Assembly (NCBI GenBank): GCA_024239015.1
Contig: JANBVM010000006.1
Coordinates: 1 to 37,251 of the forward strand
DNA from: Patescibacteria group bacterium
Lineage (GTDB): Bacteria; Patescibacteriota; Minisyncoccia; Minisyncoccales; JANBVM01
Length of the DNA stretch: 37,251 nucleotides
Direction of reading: 5' to 3'
The number at the start of each line of letters is the position of its first letter. Within the stretch, counting starts at the first letter, position 1. A model generated the notes under the pieces. It was not told the origin of the DNA, searched no databases, and worked only from the letters and a program-made list of their open reading frames with translations. This document shows, piece by piece, positions 25,644-35,936 of the stretch. The position numbers and the translations under genes are program-made.

Positions 25644-28600
25644 CCAAAAGTCACCCCATCATTATAGGTCCCTTCTCCAACCTTTCTACTTCTTTTCTTT
25701 TTGATTCTTGGATTAAGCTTCTTCTGTTGATATTTAATTCTAAAATAAAGAAACATCCCTATCATCCCAATTGCTGCTATCACCATTAAAAATATAGAAA
25801 AATTTACAAAATCCAAAAAAAAGGGATTTGGATCTGTTGGAACTGTCTCTTCAGAAAATCCAAAACTTACCACCTTGTTATTTTTATCTAATTCGATTTC
25901 TTTCTCTTCAATTAACGTTCCATTAGTATAATACGTTCGTAGTATATATTCTACATTTGGTAAGAAACGATAGCTTAAACTACTCTGAGCAGGTACAATT
26001 TGAGAAATCTCAATATCATTTCTTTCGATTTCTAACCGAATTGAATGAGTATAATTATTGTTTATTACAAGTGTGTAAACCTCAACATTGATACTATATT
26101 CTGTATAAGATCGTAGATTGAGATCCTGGTTAAATAGTGTTGCATTGAAATAATCTAAAACGTTCAAATTGTTAGTGTCTTGAGTTATGGTATTAAATCC
26201 TAAATCTTTTCTCAATCCGTTTATATAAAACCTAAATAAATTCGGATCTAATCCTAATCCATCGAAATTAAATAAGCTAAAATAAACATTGAAATAAGTA
26301 GAATTAATGATTAATATTTGATGTGAAACTAAATTGATATTAATAGATTGGAGAGAATTATCCTCTTGATTAGTGTAATTAAAAATATATACTCCAGAAC
26401 TAATTTGATATTCTATTATTTCTCCAGGAAAAATATTTCCCGATTTTTCTATATTCGAATTATTATTTGTTAAAGTAAAATTAACTAACTCTATAGCTTC
26501 ATTCTTAATTTTTAGAGAAAATATGTTTAAAGTAATATCTATAAATGTCTCTTCATAAGTTTCATAATTCTTTACTAAAACATCAAAGGAATCATAAATA
26601 TTAAATGTAATTAACGTATCATCATCTACAGATAATATTTTATTTGATAAGCGATCATTTAGAATATTTAATCCATCATACGTATAATTAACGTAAGTTG
26701 TAAACAAATTAAAATCAAGATACTCATTATTTACATCATAAAGAGAAATATAACATTCCTTTACTTTAGGAACTTCATAAATTAACGTAATCGTTTCATT
26801 AGAACTTGTAAAATTAACTGAATAAACTAATAGATTCTGTTCATATACATTACAAGTAAAATCGTTAGGATACTCAAGAAAAATCTGTTTAATACCATCT
26901 GGATCTACATTTTCTTCAATTATTTCTCCTGAAGAGATATACCTAAAAATTCTGATATTTTCTATGAATAGATTCTTTGTATCATCAAAAATTCCTTCAA
27001 ATTCTAACTGATCTACTGTCATATCAGAATCTATACTAATTGTTTTAGTATAAGTATCAAAATTAAGATTTCCTTGCTTAGAGATTTGATAACTTCCTTG
27101 TTCTACACCACTATTTAATACATTAATATCAATTTTATTTGATGAGCTAGTATTAAACTGAATCTCAATTTTATCTCCTGATAATAAAGTTAAATTGAGA
27201 TTATTTTTACTTCTTACCTTTAATGTTTCAGTTTCGTTAGTTTGGATATAAGTATATCCATCTCCATTAGAAACTTTAGAATTATCGAATATATTATCAC
27301 ATCTATAAACCAAATAACTAGGATTGGAAGCATACCAATATCCATCATAAAAAAACAGAGTATAAACTGATAAAATGTATTCCAATGGATAAGTATCTAT
27401 CTTATTCCAACTTGTATCGAATTTATATGCATATTGAGTACCACTTCTCGCACCAGAAACGTAGAACTCACCATTAACAACATCTAAGCCATATATCGAA
27501 GTTAATGATGTATCACTCATTACATCATAATCAGCAACATAATTAAAACTCGAATCATACTTATAGACAAGACCAGATTTATCTGCAACATACCAATATC
27601 CGTCATAATAAAAAAGATCTGTTGGATGAGCGATAGCACCACCACCAGAATTCTTCAGATCATAAGAAGTTCCCGTATAACTCCAATCAGGATTATATTT
27701 ATATGCTTTATTCCCTATATTTCCTGCCAAATACCAATATCCATCATAAAAATAAATTCCTTCAGGATAATCATCTTCAGAATTTATATTCCAAGAAGTT
27801 CCTGTATAACTCCAATCAGGATTGTATTTTATAATTAAATCATTAGTACCACCAGAATCATGACTAGAAACATACCAATATCCATTATAAAAAGATATAC
27901 CTCTAATAGAATCTGCTCCTCCAGATATAGTAAATTGAGATTCATAAGTAAAAGACATCATCTCAAAAGAACTATTTTCAACTAAATATGGATTATCCCT
28001 TTCTGATGTTAATATCGTAAAGTTTGTATTTGATACATCATGTAAAAGCCAATTATCAGAACTAACACCAAAATCCTGTTCATACAAATCATTTTCAGTA
28101 AAATCTGATCCTAAAATTTCCCATTCTGTATAATATTCACTCTCAGAAATTAACTCTACGTTAGGTTCAAATTGGACTATATTAATATATCTATAAGTTG
28201 AATTATGTTCCGTTCCTAATCCTTCATCCAAGACAAAACGATATTTCCAAGTACCGATTAAATTTAGGGATTTTTCGTATTCAAAATCTGTTTTAAAATA
28301 AATTATAATTGTAAGCTGATCTATTTTTAGATTAAATTCTGAGCTGTTAAACCCATAATACTTGAACCTCATGTTCCCATTAGAATCAAATAATCCACTT
28401 ATACCATCATAGCTTATTACATCATACTCAACCAGTGTTTCTGATGTATATATATCATTATCAATTAAAACCCAAGAAGTTGATGTAAAATTATAAATAC
28501 TGAAACTCATATTGGCTAAAATAGAAGTAAAATGTCTTGAATCGATATTAAGTTGCATAACTTCATGGTCGTAATACCCAAAAGGAATATCCATATAGAA

Positions 28601-30877
28601 ATCAATCATGGCTTCTATAATCCCATGTTGGTTATCTCCAACTGTGTTTCCAGATGTCCAAGAATAACTTATAGCATCAAAATATCCCGAATATGTAGCA
28701 ACAGAAGCTAAATAGCTTCGAAGTCTATCTACATTATCAACAGCATTCCAAAAAGGAAATGGGCCAAATCGAACGTTATCAATCCACACGTAAAACGTAT
28801 CAGCAGATAATCCTTTATATCCTCCAGATCCACATTCAAACTCAATCTTCACATGATACCATGTGTCATCGGTAGCTGCAACCCCTACATCTTTTGTAGC
28901 ACCATCATGATATTGCCATTTCTCGTTTTCTATTGATACCAAAAAGGCAGTTGTTGCTGTACCATCATTTAAGCGTAATTGAAAGGAATGAGTTGCATCA
29001 CTACTGTTCATCCAACCTTCTAACGTTCCAGAGGATTGAGATGCAAAAGTAGGACTATAGAAATAAGCATTTCCACCACCCACTGTCGTGTTTATTTGTA
29101 GTACTTTTTTATGTGCATTAAATTCTGGGATAATCTCTGCTGAAAGACCAGCTCCAATAGAGGAAACAAACCCTATTGAAGTCCCAGAAGTTCCCACGTC
29201 TTTACTTTCAAAATCAGAATCTTGATCTTTTAGGTTTGTGTAATAAACATTATCTCCAATATTGTAAGTAGTATCCCCAGACTCTCCATAAGCATCAATA
29301 TATGCTTCCAAACTATTAACACCATCACCTTCTTGAAGCTGAAATCTCCAATAGGGTATCGATGTTGCTACATAATCATTATAAAAGTTCTCATCATCTA
29401 CTACTAACACACCATTAAGCCAAATAGATTGTTTATCCGTAGCACAACTAAATTGCAACTTGATGTGATGCCATGTATCTGCAACAGCACTATAATCATC
29501 AATAGTAGTTCCTCCCACACCATTACCGTATCGTATGTAGATTTTATTATCTAATGAATCTATCCAAAAACTAATTATTGTAATTGAACCTTCATTAATA
29601 CCATAAAAAGCCAGTAGTCCTTGACCATTATCAATATATTTAATCCAAACTTCAACCGTTCCTGCTGTTTCTGTTTCAGTATGACGCCATTGACTGTATT
29701 TCGTATTATCTCCTGCTGATAAGATTTTCATTACACCTTTATGTCCATCTTCAGACGCAACAATTTCAGCACTATAACTGGAATCAGTTCCAGATTCATC
29801 ATCTACCCAAGAAATATCAGTCCCACTTGTATAAACTAATTCATTTTCAAAACCATATGTCGCAGGATAATGACCTAAAGGATCTTGGTCTTCTCGATTA
29901 TCGCCAACAGTATATCCAGAATCCCAAGAATAAGCAACAGCATCGAGATACATAGTGAAATCTGTTTGACTATTATCTGTAACAAATCTGATATAATCCA
30001 TAGCAGAAGGACTACCTTTATAACTGTATCCAACACCACTATCCATAGAAACTCCATTAATCCATAAATGCCAATCTGTTGCAGTATCAAACTCAATTTT
30101 AATGTGATACCAAGTATTAGCAGAATATGATTGTATCGTATGCCAAGACCCATCGTCATATTCTATATCTCCATTATCCATAAATCTAAGATAACTTCCT
30201 ATGTTCCATGAACCATCATTAACAGAAAAATACACAGGTTTATTAGTTTGAGCTACTCTTAACCAATATTCTACAGTTCCTGTTGCTCTTTCTGTAAAAA
30301 ACTGTTCAACTTGGTTTCCACTTACTCCAGAATTGTCATATATTTTTAAAACTTTTTTATGCCCATCTAAATTAGAAGTTATAGAAATATCACAGCCAGG
30401 TTGTTGATTAATAGAAAAACCAACTGGATCAGAGCCATCCAAATCACTTTCAAAACTATAAGTAGCATTATAAACACCAACTCCATCATAATCGAACTGG
30501 GCATTTGAATCATCGTTAGATTGCATATTATCAGTATCAAAATACGTCCCATTAGTCATAACAACATTAGTTTCATCAACAGGTTGCTGAGATTCTGTAT
30601 TTTCAAAAGAAGTTATCGCATGAGAATATGTAAGTGTTGGATCCTCTATATATACAAATTCTATTTTTGAAGTAGTCCATGCAAAAGTAGGATCCGAATC
30701 ATCATAGAACGTTCCCTGATATAAATAATTTTTTCCAACATTAACAAGTGTTCCTTTGGAAACAGAAATATCTTCTTCTTGTATTGCAGAATTTCCAAAA
30801 CTAACTAAACTTGAAAAAATTGGAATAAAAATTAATAATAATACCAGGAGAAAATTAAGTTTTTTTTTATTTAGCAT
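25640..30877 (-). CDS. Giant secreted surface protein, 1745 aa: signal peptide, about three LamG-like repeats, beta-propeller-like repeats, beta-rich stalk, C-terminal TM and basic tail
   Basis: Repeated DGHKKVLKI..GTVEYWL..NTWYHIKIEFD; repeated YDGYWYxxxxxxxxYKYNPDWSYTGTS; TM FSIFLMVIAAIGMIGMFLYF. Confidence 0.8.
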   Translation of the reverse strand: MLNKKKLNFLLVLLLIFIPIFSSLVSFGNSAIQEEDISVSKGTLVNVGKNYLYQGTFYDDSDPTFAWTTSKIEFVYIEDPTLTYSHAITSFENTESQQPVDETNVVMTNGTYFDTDNMQSNDDSNAQFDYDGVGVYNATYSFESDLDGSDPVGFSINQQPGCDISITSNLDGHKKVLKIYDNSGVSGNQVEQFFTERATGTVEYWLRVAQTNKPVYFSVNDGSWNIGSYLRFMDNGDIEYDDGSWHTIQSYSANTWYHIKIEFDTATDWHLWINGVSMDSGVGYSYKGSPSAMDYIRFVTDNSQTDFTMYLDAVAYSWDSGYTVGDNREDQDPLGHYPATYGFENELVYTSGTDISWVDDESGTDSSYSAEIVASEDGHKGVMKILSAGDNTKYSQWRHTETETAGTVEVWIKYIDNGQGLLAFYGINEGSITIISFWIDSLDNKIYIRYGNGVGGTTIDDYSAVADTWHHIKLQFSCATDKQSIWLNGVLVVDDENFYNDYVATSIPYWRFQLQEGDGVNSLEAYIDAYGESGDTTYNIGDNVYYTNLKDQDSDFESKDVGTSGTSIGFVSSIGAGLSAEIIPEFNAHKKVLQINTTVGGGNAYFYSPTFASQSSGTLEGWMNSSDATHSFQLRLNDGTATTAFLVSIENEKWQYHDGATKDVGVAATDDTWYHVKIEFECGSGGYKGLSADTFYVWIDNVRFGPFPFWNAVDNVDRLRSYLASVATYSGYFDAISYSWTSGNTVGDNQHGIIEAMIDFYMDIPFGYYDHEVMQLNIDSRHFTSILANMSFSIYNFTSTSWVLIDNDIYTSETLVEYDVISYDGISGLFDSNGNMRFKYYGFNSSEFNLKIDQLTIIIYFKTDFEYEKSLNLIGTWKYRFVLDEGLGTEHNSTYRYINIVQFEPNVELISESEYYTEWEILGSDFTENDLYEQDFGVSSDNWLLHDVSNTNFTILTSERDNPYLVENSSFEMMSFTYESQFTISGGADSIRGISFYNGYWYVSSHDSGGTNDLIIKYNPDWSYTGTSWNINSEDDYPEGIYFYDGYWYLAGNIGNKAYKYNPDWSYTGTSYDLKNSGGGAIAHPTDLFYYDGYWYVADKSGLVYKYDSSFNYVADYDVMSDTSLTSIYGLDVVNGEFYVSGARSGTQYAYKFDTSWNKIDTYPLEYILSVYTLFFYDGYWYASNPSYLVYRCDNIFDNSKVSNGDGYTYIQTNETETLKVRSKNNLNLTLLSGDKIEIQFNTSSSNKIDINVLNSGVEQGSYQISKQGNLNFDTYTKTISIDSDMTVDQLEFEGIFDDTKNLFIENIRIFRYISSGEIIEENVDPDGIKQIFLEYPNDFTCNVYEQNLLVYSVNFTSSNETITLIYEVPKVKECYISLYDVNNEYLDFNLFTTYVNYTYDGLNILNDRLSNKILSVDDDTLITFNIYDSFDVLVKNYETYEETFIDITLNIFSLKIKNEAIELVNFTLTNNNSNIEKSGNIFPGEIIEYQISSGVYIFNYTNQEDNSLQSININLVSHQILIINSTYFNVYFSLFNFDGLGLDPNLFRFYINGLRKDLGFNTITQDTNNLNVLDYFNATLFNQDLNLRSYTEYSINVEVYTLVINNNYTHSIRLEIERNDIEISQIVPAQSSLSYRFLPNVEYILRTYYTNGTLIEEKEIELDKNNKVVSFGFSEETVPTDPNPFFLDFVNFSIFLMVIAAIGMIGMFLYFRIKYQQKKLNPRIKKKRSRKVGEGTYNDGVTFG

Positions 30878-31418
30878 GTGAATACCTTCTTAATTTTCTA
30901 ATAAAAATAAAAATACTTAGAATGATACCAAAAACAAAAATTAGATAAAATATTACTCCAAAAATGAATAGAGTTTTCAAGTCAATAAATCTTTCATAAA
31001 GAACGCTAATATCTCCTATATTTAATATTCCACTAATACCCAAATACCAAATTTCTCTTAATATAGACCAAAATCCAAAAGCAAGTAAATAATAATTCTT
31101 TCGAAATAATCCAGAAATTAGAAAAGGAATTGAGAGAAGAACTGATCCAATTACTCCTGCTAATAGTGTTAGAGTAAATGGAACAGGAAGAGTATTAGTA
31201 AAAAATATATCTGCATAAACCATTGGAATTCCTTTTTGAGTTAAATAACCAATTCCATCAACTCTATATCCACATAGAATTGCAACAAACATGTGAGAGA
31301 ATTCATGCATAAATAAACCATAATATTGAGAACCGATAAGTAATATTATTGTAATTAATCCAACACTAATTTTTTCTGGATTAAGTCTAATTACTTCAAT
31401 CGAATTTTTATACCACAT
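30867..31418 (-). CDS. M50/S2P-like intramembrane metalloprotease; start proposed at ATG 31418 (track ORF extends to 31472)
   Basis: LFMHEFSHMFVAILCGYRVDG (HExxH in TM); SD GGTGAG before ATG at 31418. Confidence 0.65.
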   Translation of the reverse strand: MWYKNSIEVIRLNPEKISVGLITIILLIGSQYYGLFMHEFSHMFVAILCGYRVDGIGYLTQKGIPMVYADIFFTNTLPVPFTLTLLAGVIGSVLLSIPFLISGLFRKNYYLLAFGFWSILREIWYLGISGILNIGDISVLYERFIDLKTLFIFGVIFYLIFVFGIILSIFIFIRKLRRYSHAK

Positions 31419-31425
31419 CTTTTTC

Positions 31426-32268
31426 TCACCGTTTTTTTCTTTTATATAAAAAACAAAATCCAATAACAACAATCGAAATTATCACTAAAATGATAACGTT
31501 CCCAGGATGTATATAATCAACAGGTTGGGATAACGTAATTTTAATATTATCTACATAAAATCGAAAATTTCTTGGTGTTGCTATTGCTATAAAATATAAC
31601 GAAGCAAAATAAGGGGGATTGTATTTCGGATAATAAAATACCCCTAAAAAATCCCCATTTATAGTTAATAAAAATCTTTCCCGAGTAAAATCTATTCTTA
31701 TTAAGTACCAAGAATTTGCGTCATAATTCATAACAGGAACAGAGTTTAAAAGATTCTGTTCATCAATAGCCCATGACAATTCATCATTTAATAATATTAG
31801 CCTCTCCCCAAACGAAGGGGGATTCTCTGATTCAATAATATCATCCTCTCCAACCACATATATTCCTCCTTTCAAAAACATAATCATAATGTCATCATAA
31901 GGATTATATTCACGATCCAATTGAGGAATATGAATCGCAAACCCATTCTGTATATCAAGAGGTTTTACCTTACACTCAATAATCCCTTCAGATGTTCTTT
32001 TGAACCTTTTCACGATTTCCGTTATTTGGGAAGTTGTGCCTCTGACTTCCATAACCTTATTTCCACTGTCAGAAACAACTCTTATATTAAATGGATTTAC
32101 AGCAGATATCCATCCTATTGGAAAAAGACCAGGAATTTGATCTTCAAAATTATCTTCTAAATAATTATAAGAAAGGATAGGTTTGTTTGCATGATATAAA
32201 AACGCTCCTACAGGTATAGAAATTAAAATGAATCCTGCAATCAACAATAAATTTCTCTTGTTCTTCAT
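31426..32268 (-). CDS. Membrane-anchored LamG-like domain protein
   Basis: N-terminal hydrophobic segment; EGIIECKVKPLDIQNGFAIHI..SWYLIRIDFTRERFLLTINGDFLG; C-terminal TM VIILVIISIVVIGFCFLY. Confidence 0.65.
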   Translation of the reverse strand: MKNKRNLLLIAGFILISIPVGAFLYHANKPILSYNYLEDNFEDQIPGLFPIGWISAVNPFNIRVVSDSGNKVMEVRGTTSQITEIVKRFKRTSEGIIECKVKPLDIQNGFAIHIPQLDREYNPYDDIMIMFLKGGIYVVGEDDIIESENPPSFGERLILLNDELSWAIDEQNLLNSVPVMNYDANSWYLIRIDFTRERFLLTINGDFLGVFYYPKYNPPYFASLYFIAIATPRNFRFYVDNIKITLSQPVDYIHPGNVIILVIISIVVIGFCFLYKRKKR

Positions 32269-32273
32269 TTTAA

Positions 32274-32432
32274 TTAATCTCTTAATGTATTTTGGGAAAG
32301 GATGGAATTTGGTTCAAAATTAGAGTGAGGTGTTTCCCTAAAGTATGAACCAACTTCCATGTTAGCTGAAAATAATAAATTAAAAATAAGTGTGAGAATA
32401 CGTTTTTTAGCTTTTTTCAGTTTTTTTACCAT
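32274..32432 (-). CDS. Small protein, 52 aa: MVKKLKKAKKRILTLIFNLLFSANMEVGSYFRETPHSNFEPNSILSQNTLRD
   Basis: Manual translation; not in ORF track; signal-like N-terminus; GAGGTG-type upstream sequence. Confidence 0.5.
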   Translation of the reverse strand: MVKKLKKAKKRILTLIFNLLFSANMEVGSYFRETPHSNFEPNSILSQNTLRD

Positions 32433-32468
32433 TTTTATAACACCTCATCATAAAACTTAAAAAAAAAA

Positions 32469-33404
32469 TTATTTCGACTTTAATTTACTTCGTTTTCTGT
32501 ATTTTAGATAAATTATTGTGGCAATTAATCCTCCAAGGCCCCCAAGTAGAATATATAAAATCGTATAGTCAGTTATAGGTGTTGATTGTTCAGTTGGCGG
32601 TGGTAGTGGTGGTGGCGGTGGTGATTGAATGGTAGGAATCGTTACAGTTACGGTTATAATGTTGGAGTCAGGAGACCTCTTTGTTGGATTAACACCAATA
32701 ATTTTGTAATTATAGTTTCCATTAGTTATAATTGTGTCAGTATACGTGCCTGTTATTATTAAATCTGCTATTCTTACATAAGGAGCACCATCATCGCTAC
32801 GCCAGACCTCATAAGATAAAGCTGAAGATTCTTTAGTCCAACTTAATTGTATTATTCCATCAGAACTTACACTGGGAATAATTACTGTTAAAAATAGTGC
32901 AGGAATTTCGGGTATTATGATGATTGGTGGTGGTGGTGGTTCTAAAGGAGATATTATTGATATATCTACTATAACTGATTTTATATTAGATAAAATAGAA
33001 ATTCCATATTCTGAATATGCTTTTACAGCGTATTCAAATGTTCCACTTGTTAGTCCTCTATGTGTATATGCAATTAAAACTGTAGTTTTTATAAGAACCC
33101 AACTTCCTCCTCTTGGACGAAAATAGAGCTGATATCCAACTGAACTTATAGAGCTAACAATACTCCATTGTAAACTGATATCTCCATCTGTATCAGGATT
33201 CGGGATTATTGATGCAAGAATTGGTGCAGGAGGAGGGAAAACCTGTACTGGCGGTGGTGGTGGCGGTGGTAAAGAACCACCACCATCATCATGCAATATA
33301 AATGCTAGAGGAATAACTTGTGTTAAGGTAAAGCCCACAATTGTTATTGATAATATTCCTACTATTAAAGACACAATTAAGAAGTTTTTTTGTTTTTTTT
33401 TCAT
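32469..33404 (-). CDS. Secreted protein with two FnIII-like domains separated by poly-Pro linkers and C-terminal TM
   Basis: DGDISLQWSIVSSISSVGYQLYFRP and DGIIQLSWTKESSALSYEVWRSDDG; LPPPPPPP, PPPPPIIII, PPPPPLPPP. Confidence 0.75.
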   Translation of the reverse strand: MKKKQKNFLIVSLIVGILSITIVGFTLTQVIPLAFILHDDGGGSLPPPPPPPVQVFPPPAPILASIIPNPDTDGDISLQWSIVSSISSVGYQLYFRPRGGSWVLIKTTVLIAYTHRGLTSGTFEYAVKAYSEYGISILSNIKSVIVDISIISPLEPPPPPIIIIPEIPALFLTVIIPSVSSDGIIQLSWTKESSALSYEVWRSDDGAPYVRIADLIITGTYTDTIITNGNYNYKIIGVNPTKRSPDSNIITVTVTIPTIQSPPPPPLPPPTEQSTPITDYTILYILLGGLGGLIATIIYLKYRKRSKLKSK

Positions 33405-33409
33405 ATCAA

Positions 33410-34888
33410 TTATCTCCTCTTTGAACCTCTCATTATTTCCCTAATTTCATTTCGTCTCTGTCTTCCCCGTATTATTGGACCTCCAATTTTAATGAATAAA
33501 TAACCTCCAATAATGACACCAAGGATTATTATTATAGGCAACCATCCAATTCCAAAAGGATTTAACCAATCTAATCCCGGTGTTTCTGTGTGCTGTTGTC
33601 CACCACCAAATCCATCTACAGTTGTTAGCCATGTAAGAAGATCGTAATATTCCATCGGAAAATCTAAATTATAATCTTCAATTCCATCAGCACCTACATC
33701 AATTTTATAGGATGTAAATATATCAAAAACCACTTTGACTTCTGACTGAATATATCTATTGGTGACATGTAAAGCAATAGGTCTTGTATGTGAATAATCT
33801 TGTGGCTCATTCCTTTTTGTGCCAATCTGCCAAAATGGTTCATCTACTGTTTCATAATATAAATAAGTGTATGATAACGTAGCTGAATATTCCATCACTA
33901 CTGGCGAAATTGATCCAAGATTGTAAATAAATCTGGCATCAGTCATAGAACTCTGTTGAAGTTTAGGATCCCATATTGGACTTCCACTTTTTGTTCTTGG
34001 ATTCATAGAACTCCCTGCTGATTGTGGCATAATACCACCATCAAATGAATCCGAGAAATCACTAAGTATATTTAAATTTATATCTGGATCATAATAAGCG
34101 TTCCATTTATTACCAGCAGTACCTCCAAAAGAATCTAAAGGACTAAGAATATTTTTTTTTTCTTCATATTTTCTTGGAGTTAAACCAACAATATCAGGTA
34201 GAGAATCATCTAATTTACCATAAAGATTATCAACTACACCAATGGAAGAAACAGCTACATAGTCAAAACTCTTTGTTAAACTATCTCCAGAAAGTGTTTG
34301 AAAATTAGGAAGTGGACTTTGAGCTATATCAAATGACATTACCAAATCTCCCCCAAAATCATTATGTATGGAATTCCATTGTTTTACATTACCAAAATCA
34401 TAATGAGTCCAGTGAAGATATGCTTCCCATCCAAACATTCTATGTCCAAAAAGACCTGAATGTTGATACTCAGCTACTAAAAAATCTTCAGTTATTCTAT
34501 TTAATAGATTATTTTCTGCTCCTTGATTTATCTCTACAGTTGTATACATATTGATCTTACTTGTCATCCCTACTTTATATCTAATATAAACATCATCTCC
34601 CTGTGTAAAAATGTTAACTAACTGTATATCATTTGGATTAATTCTCCATGAAGCCTGTGATTCAAATTGGAGTTTTTGGTCATTTGTTTGACCAGATAAA
34701 CCCACAGGATTACCATCAAAAGATTCAAACTTAAAATTCTTTATAATATCATTTGATATTAAATAAACGTCATCTCCAACAGCGTGTACTATTGGAATAA
34801 ATAGAATTAAAGAACTACAAAAAAATAAAATAAGAAAAAAAAAACTTTTAGATTTGTGTGTTTTCATAGGTTTGATCACCTCAAACAC
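33410..34888 (-). CDS. Secreted single-TM surface protein, unknown fold
   Basis: Signal peptide; C-terminal TM WLPIIIILGVIIGGYLFI and basic tail. Confidence 0.7.
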   Translation of the reverse strand: MFEVIKPMKTHKSKSFFFLILFFCSSLILFIPIVHAVGDDVYLISNDIIKNFKFESFDGNPVGLSGQTNDQKLQFESQASWRINPNDIQLVNIFTQGDDVYIRYKVGMTSKINMYTTVEINQGAENNLLNRITEDFLVAEYQHSGLFGHRMFGWEAYLHWTHYDFGNVKQWNSIHNDFGGDLVMSFDIAQSPLPNFQTLSGDSLTKSFDYVAVSSIGVVDNLYGKLDDSLPDIVGLTPRKYEEKKNILSPLDSFGGTAGNKWNAYYDPDINLNILSDFSDSFDGGIMPQSAGSSMNPRTKSGSPIWDPKLQQSSMTDARFIYNLGSISPVVMEYSATLSYTYLYYETVDEPFWQIGTKRNEPQDYSHTRPIALHVTNRYIQSEVKVVFDIFTSYKIDVGADGIEDYNLDFPMEYYDLLTWLTTVDGFGGGQQHTETPGLDWLNPFGIGWLPIIIILGVIIGGYLFIKIGGPIIRGRQRRNEIREIMRGSKRR

Positions 34889-34892
34889 GACT

Positions 34893-35936
34893 TTATACTC
34901 CTATTGAGCTATATGCTGTAAATGTAACTGGTACATCATTAGGAACTGTGACACGTCCGCTTTGTACAGTTGAAACTGAAATATTGTCTCCCATATACAT
35001 CTCAAATTTGAAATCGTAAGCACCATTTTCAAAGTTAATTACTTCAGTAACAAGAAGATATACAAAAGTACCACTAATTACTGCTCTGACATTTTCACCT
35101 TTAGCAACAGTGACATTGACTTCAAGTACATTTCCAATTATAGTACTAATTGAAGCATCGAACGTAATTCTTATAGCAAAGAATTCTGTATAAGCTTCTA
35201 AACCCTCAATGTATTCATGGTCTGCGGTATCGAGAGTAGGATCAAGATAAGGAGCTTGAACTCTCCAGTTCTTTTCATCCCACACTTCATTCTTTTGAGC
35301 ATCAGTGTAATCAGCGAAATCAGTAGCAGATAAATCCCAACCAGTACCATAATGCATATCAGCAACAGTCTGAGTTAGATGTGGAGCATCGAGTAAAACT
35401 GTATGATTATCATCCCCATTATAATTATAAGCACCAACATTATCAGGCCATGAAGCATTCAAGTTAGAATCCAAGATGTTAAAGTTTACATCAGAAGTCG
35501 GGTGATATACATAGAATTCATAATCATAGTTCACGCCACCAACTAATAAACGAAATATATTGGCAAACACAGAATTCCCAGTAATTTCAGCCCATACATG
35601 AGCCTCATCTCGTAAATCAATTGAAATATCATCAGCGTCTTTACCAGATTCTGCTCGTTCAAAATTAGACATTGTATAGACGTCATCCATGTCATCAAAA
35701 GTCGCACTTGACTTCGGTGTCCAAATATCCATTTCTACGAAATTACTAACGTCTTCCCCATCTGGATAAGACCATAATGTAAAAGTAGAAGTTGTTTTCT
35801 CCGGTGTTGTAACCGTACCACCTAAATTTATATTTCCCAATTGAATTACTCCTGTTCCCATAAGAACTACGATGACGAAAATGATGATACTCCCGCCCAA
35901 AATCAACCTTTTATGTCCTTTTTTCAATTTTTTCAC
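34893..35936 (-). CDS. Acidic N-terminally anchored exoprotein, first gene of the surface operon
   Basis: TM LILGGSIIIFVIVVLMGTGVI then about 310-aa acidic ectodomain. Confidence 0.7.
   Translation of the reverse strand: MKKLKKGHKRLILGGSIIIFVIVVLMGTGVIQLGNINLGGTVTTPEKTTSTFTLWSYPDGEDVSNFVEMDIWTPKSSATFDDMDDVYTMSNFERAESGKDADDISIDLRDEAHVWAEITGNSVFANIFRLLVGGVNYDYEFYVYHPTSDVNFNILDSNLNASWPDNVGAYNYNGDDNHTVLLDAPHLTQTVADMHYGTGWDLSATDFADYTDAQKNEVWDEKNWRVQAPYLDPTLDTADHEYIEGLEAYTEFFAIRITFDASISTIIGNVLEVNVTVAKGENVRAVISGTFVYLLVTEVINFENGAYDFKFEMYMGDNISVSTVQSGRVTVPNDVPVTFTAYSSIGV

Noticed and set aside
29875-30159. ORFs 29875-30159 (-), 29885-30067 (+), 27626-27838 (+)
   Set aside because: Alternate frames of the giant surface-protein gene.
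32597-33270. (GGT)n tracts as functional microsatellites
   Set aside because: Explained by poly-proline linkers in the FnIII-like protein.
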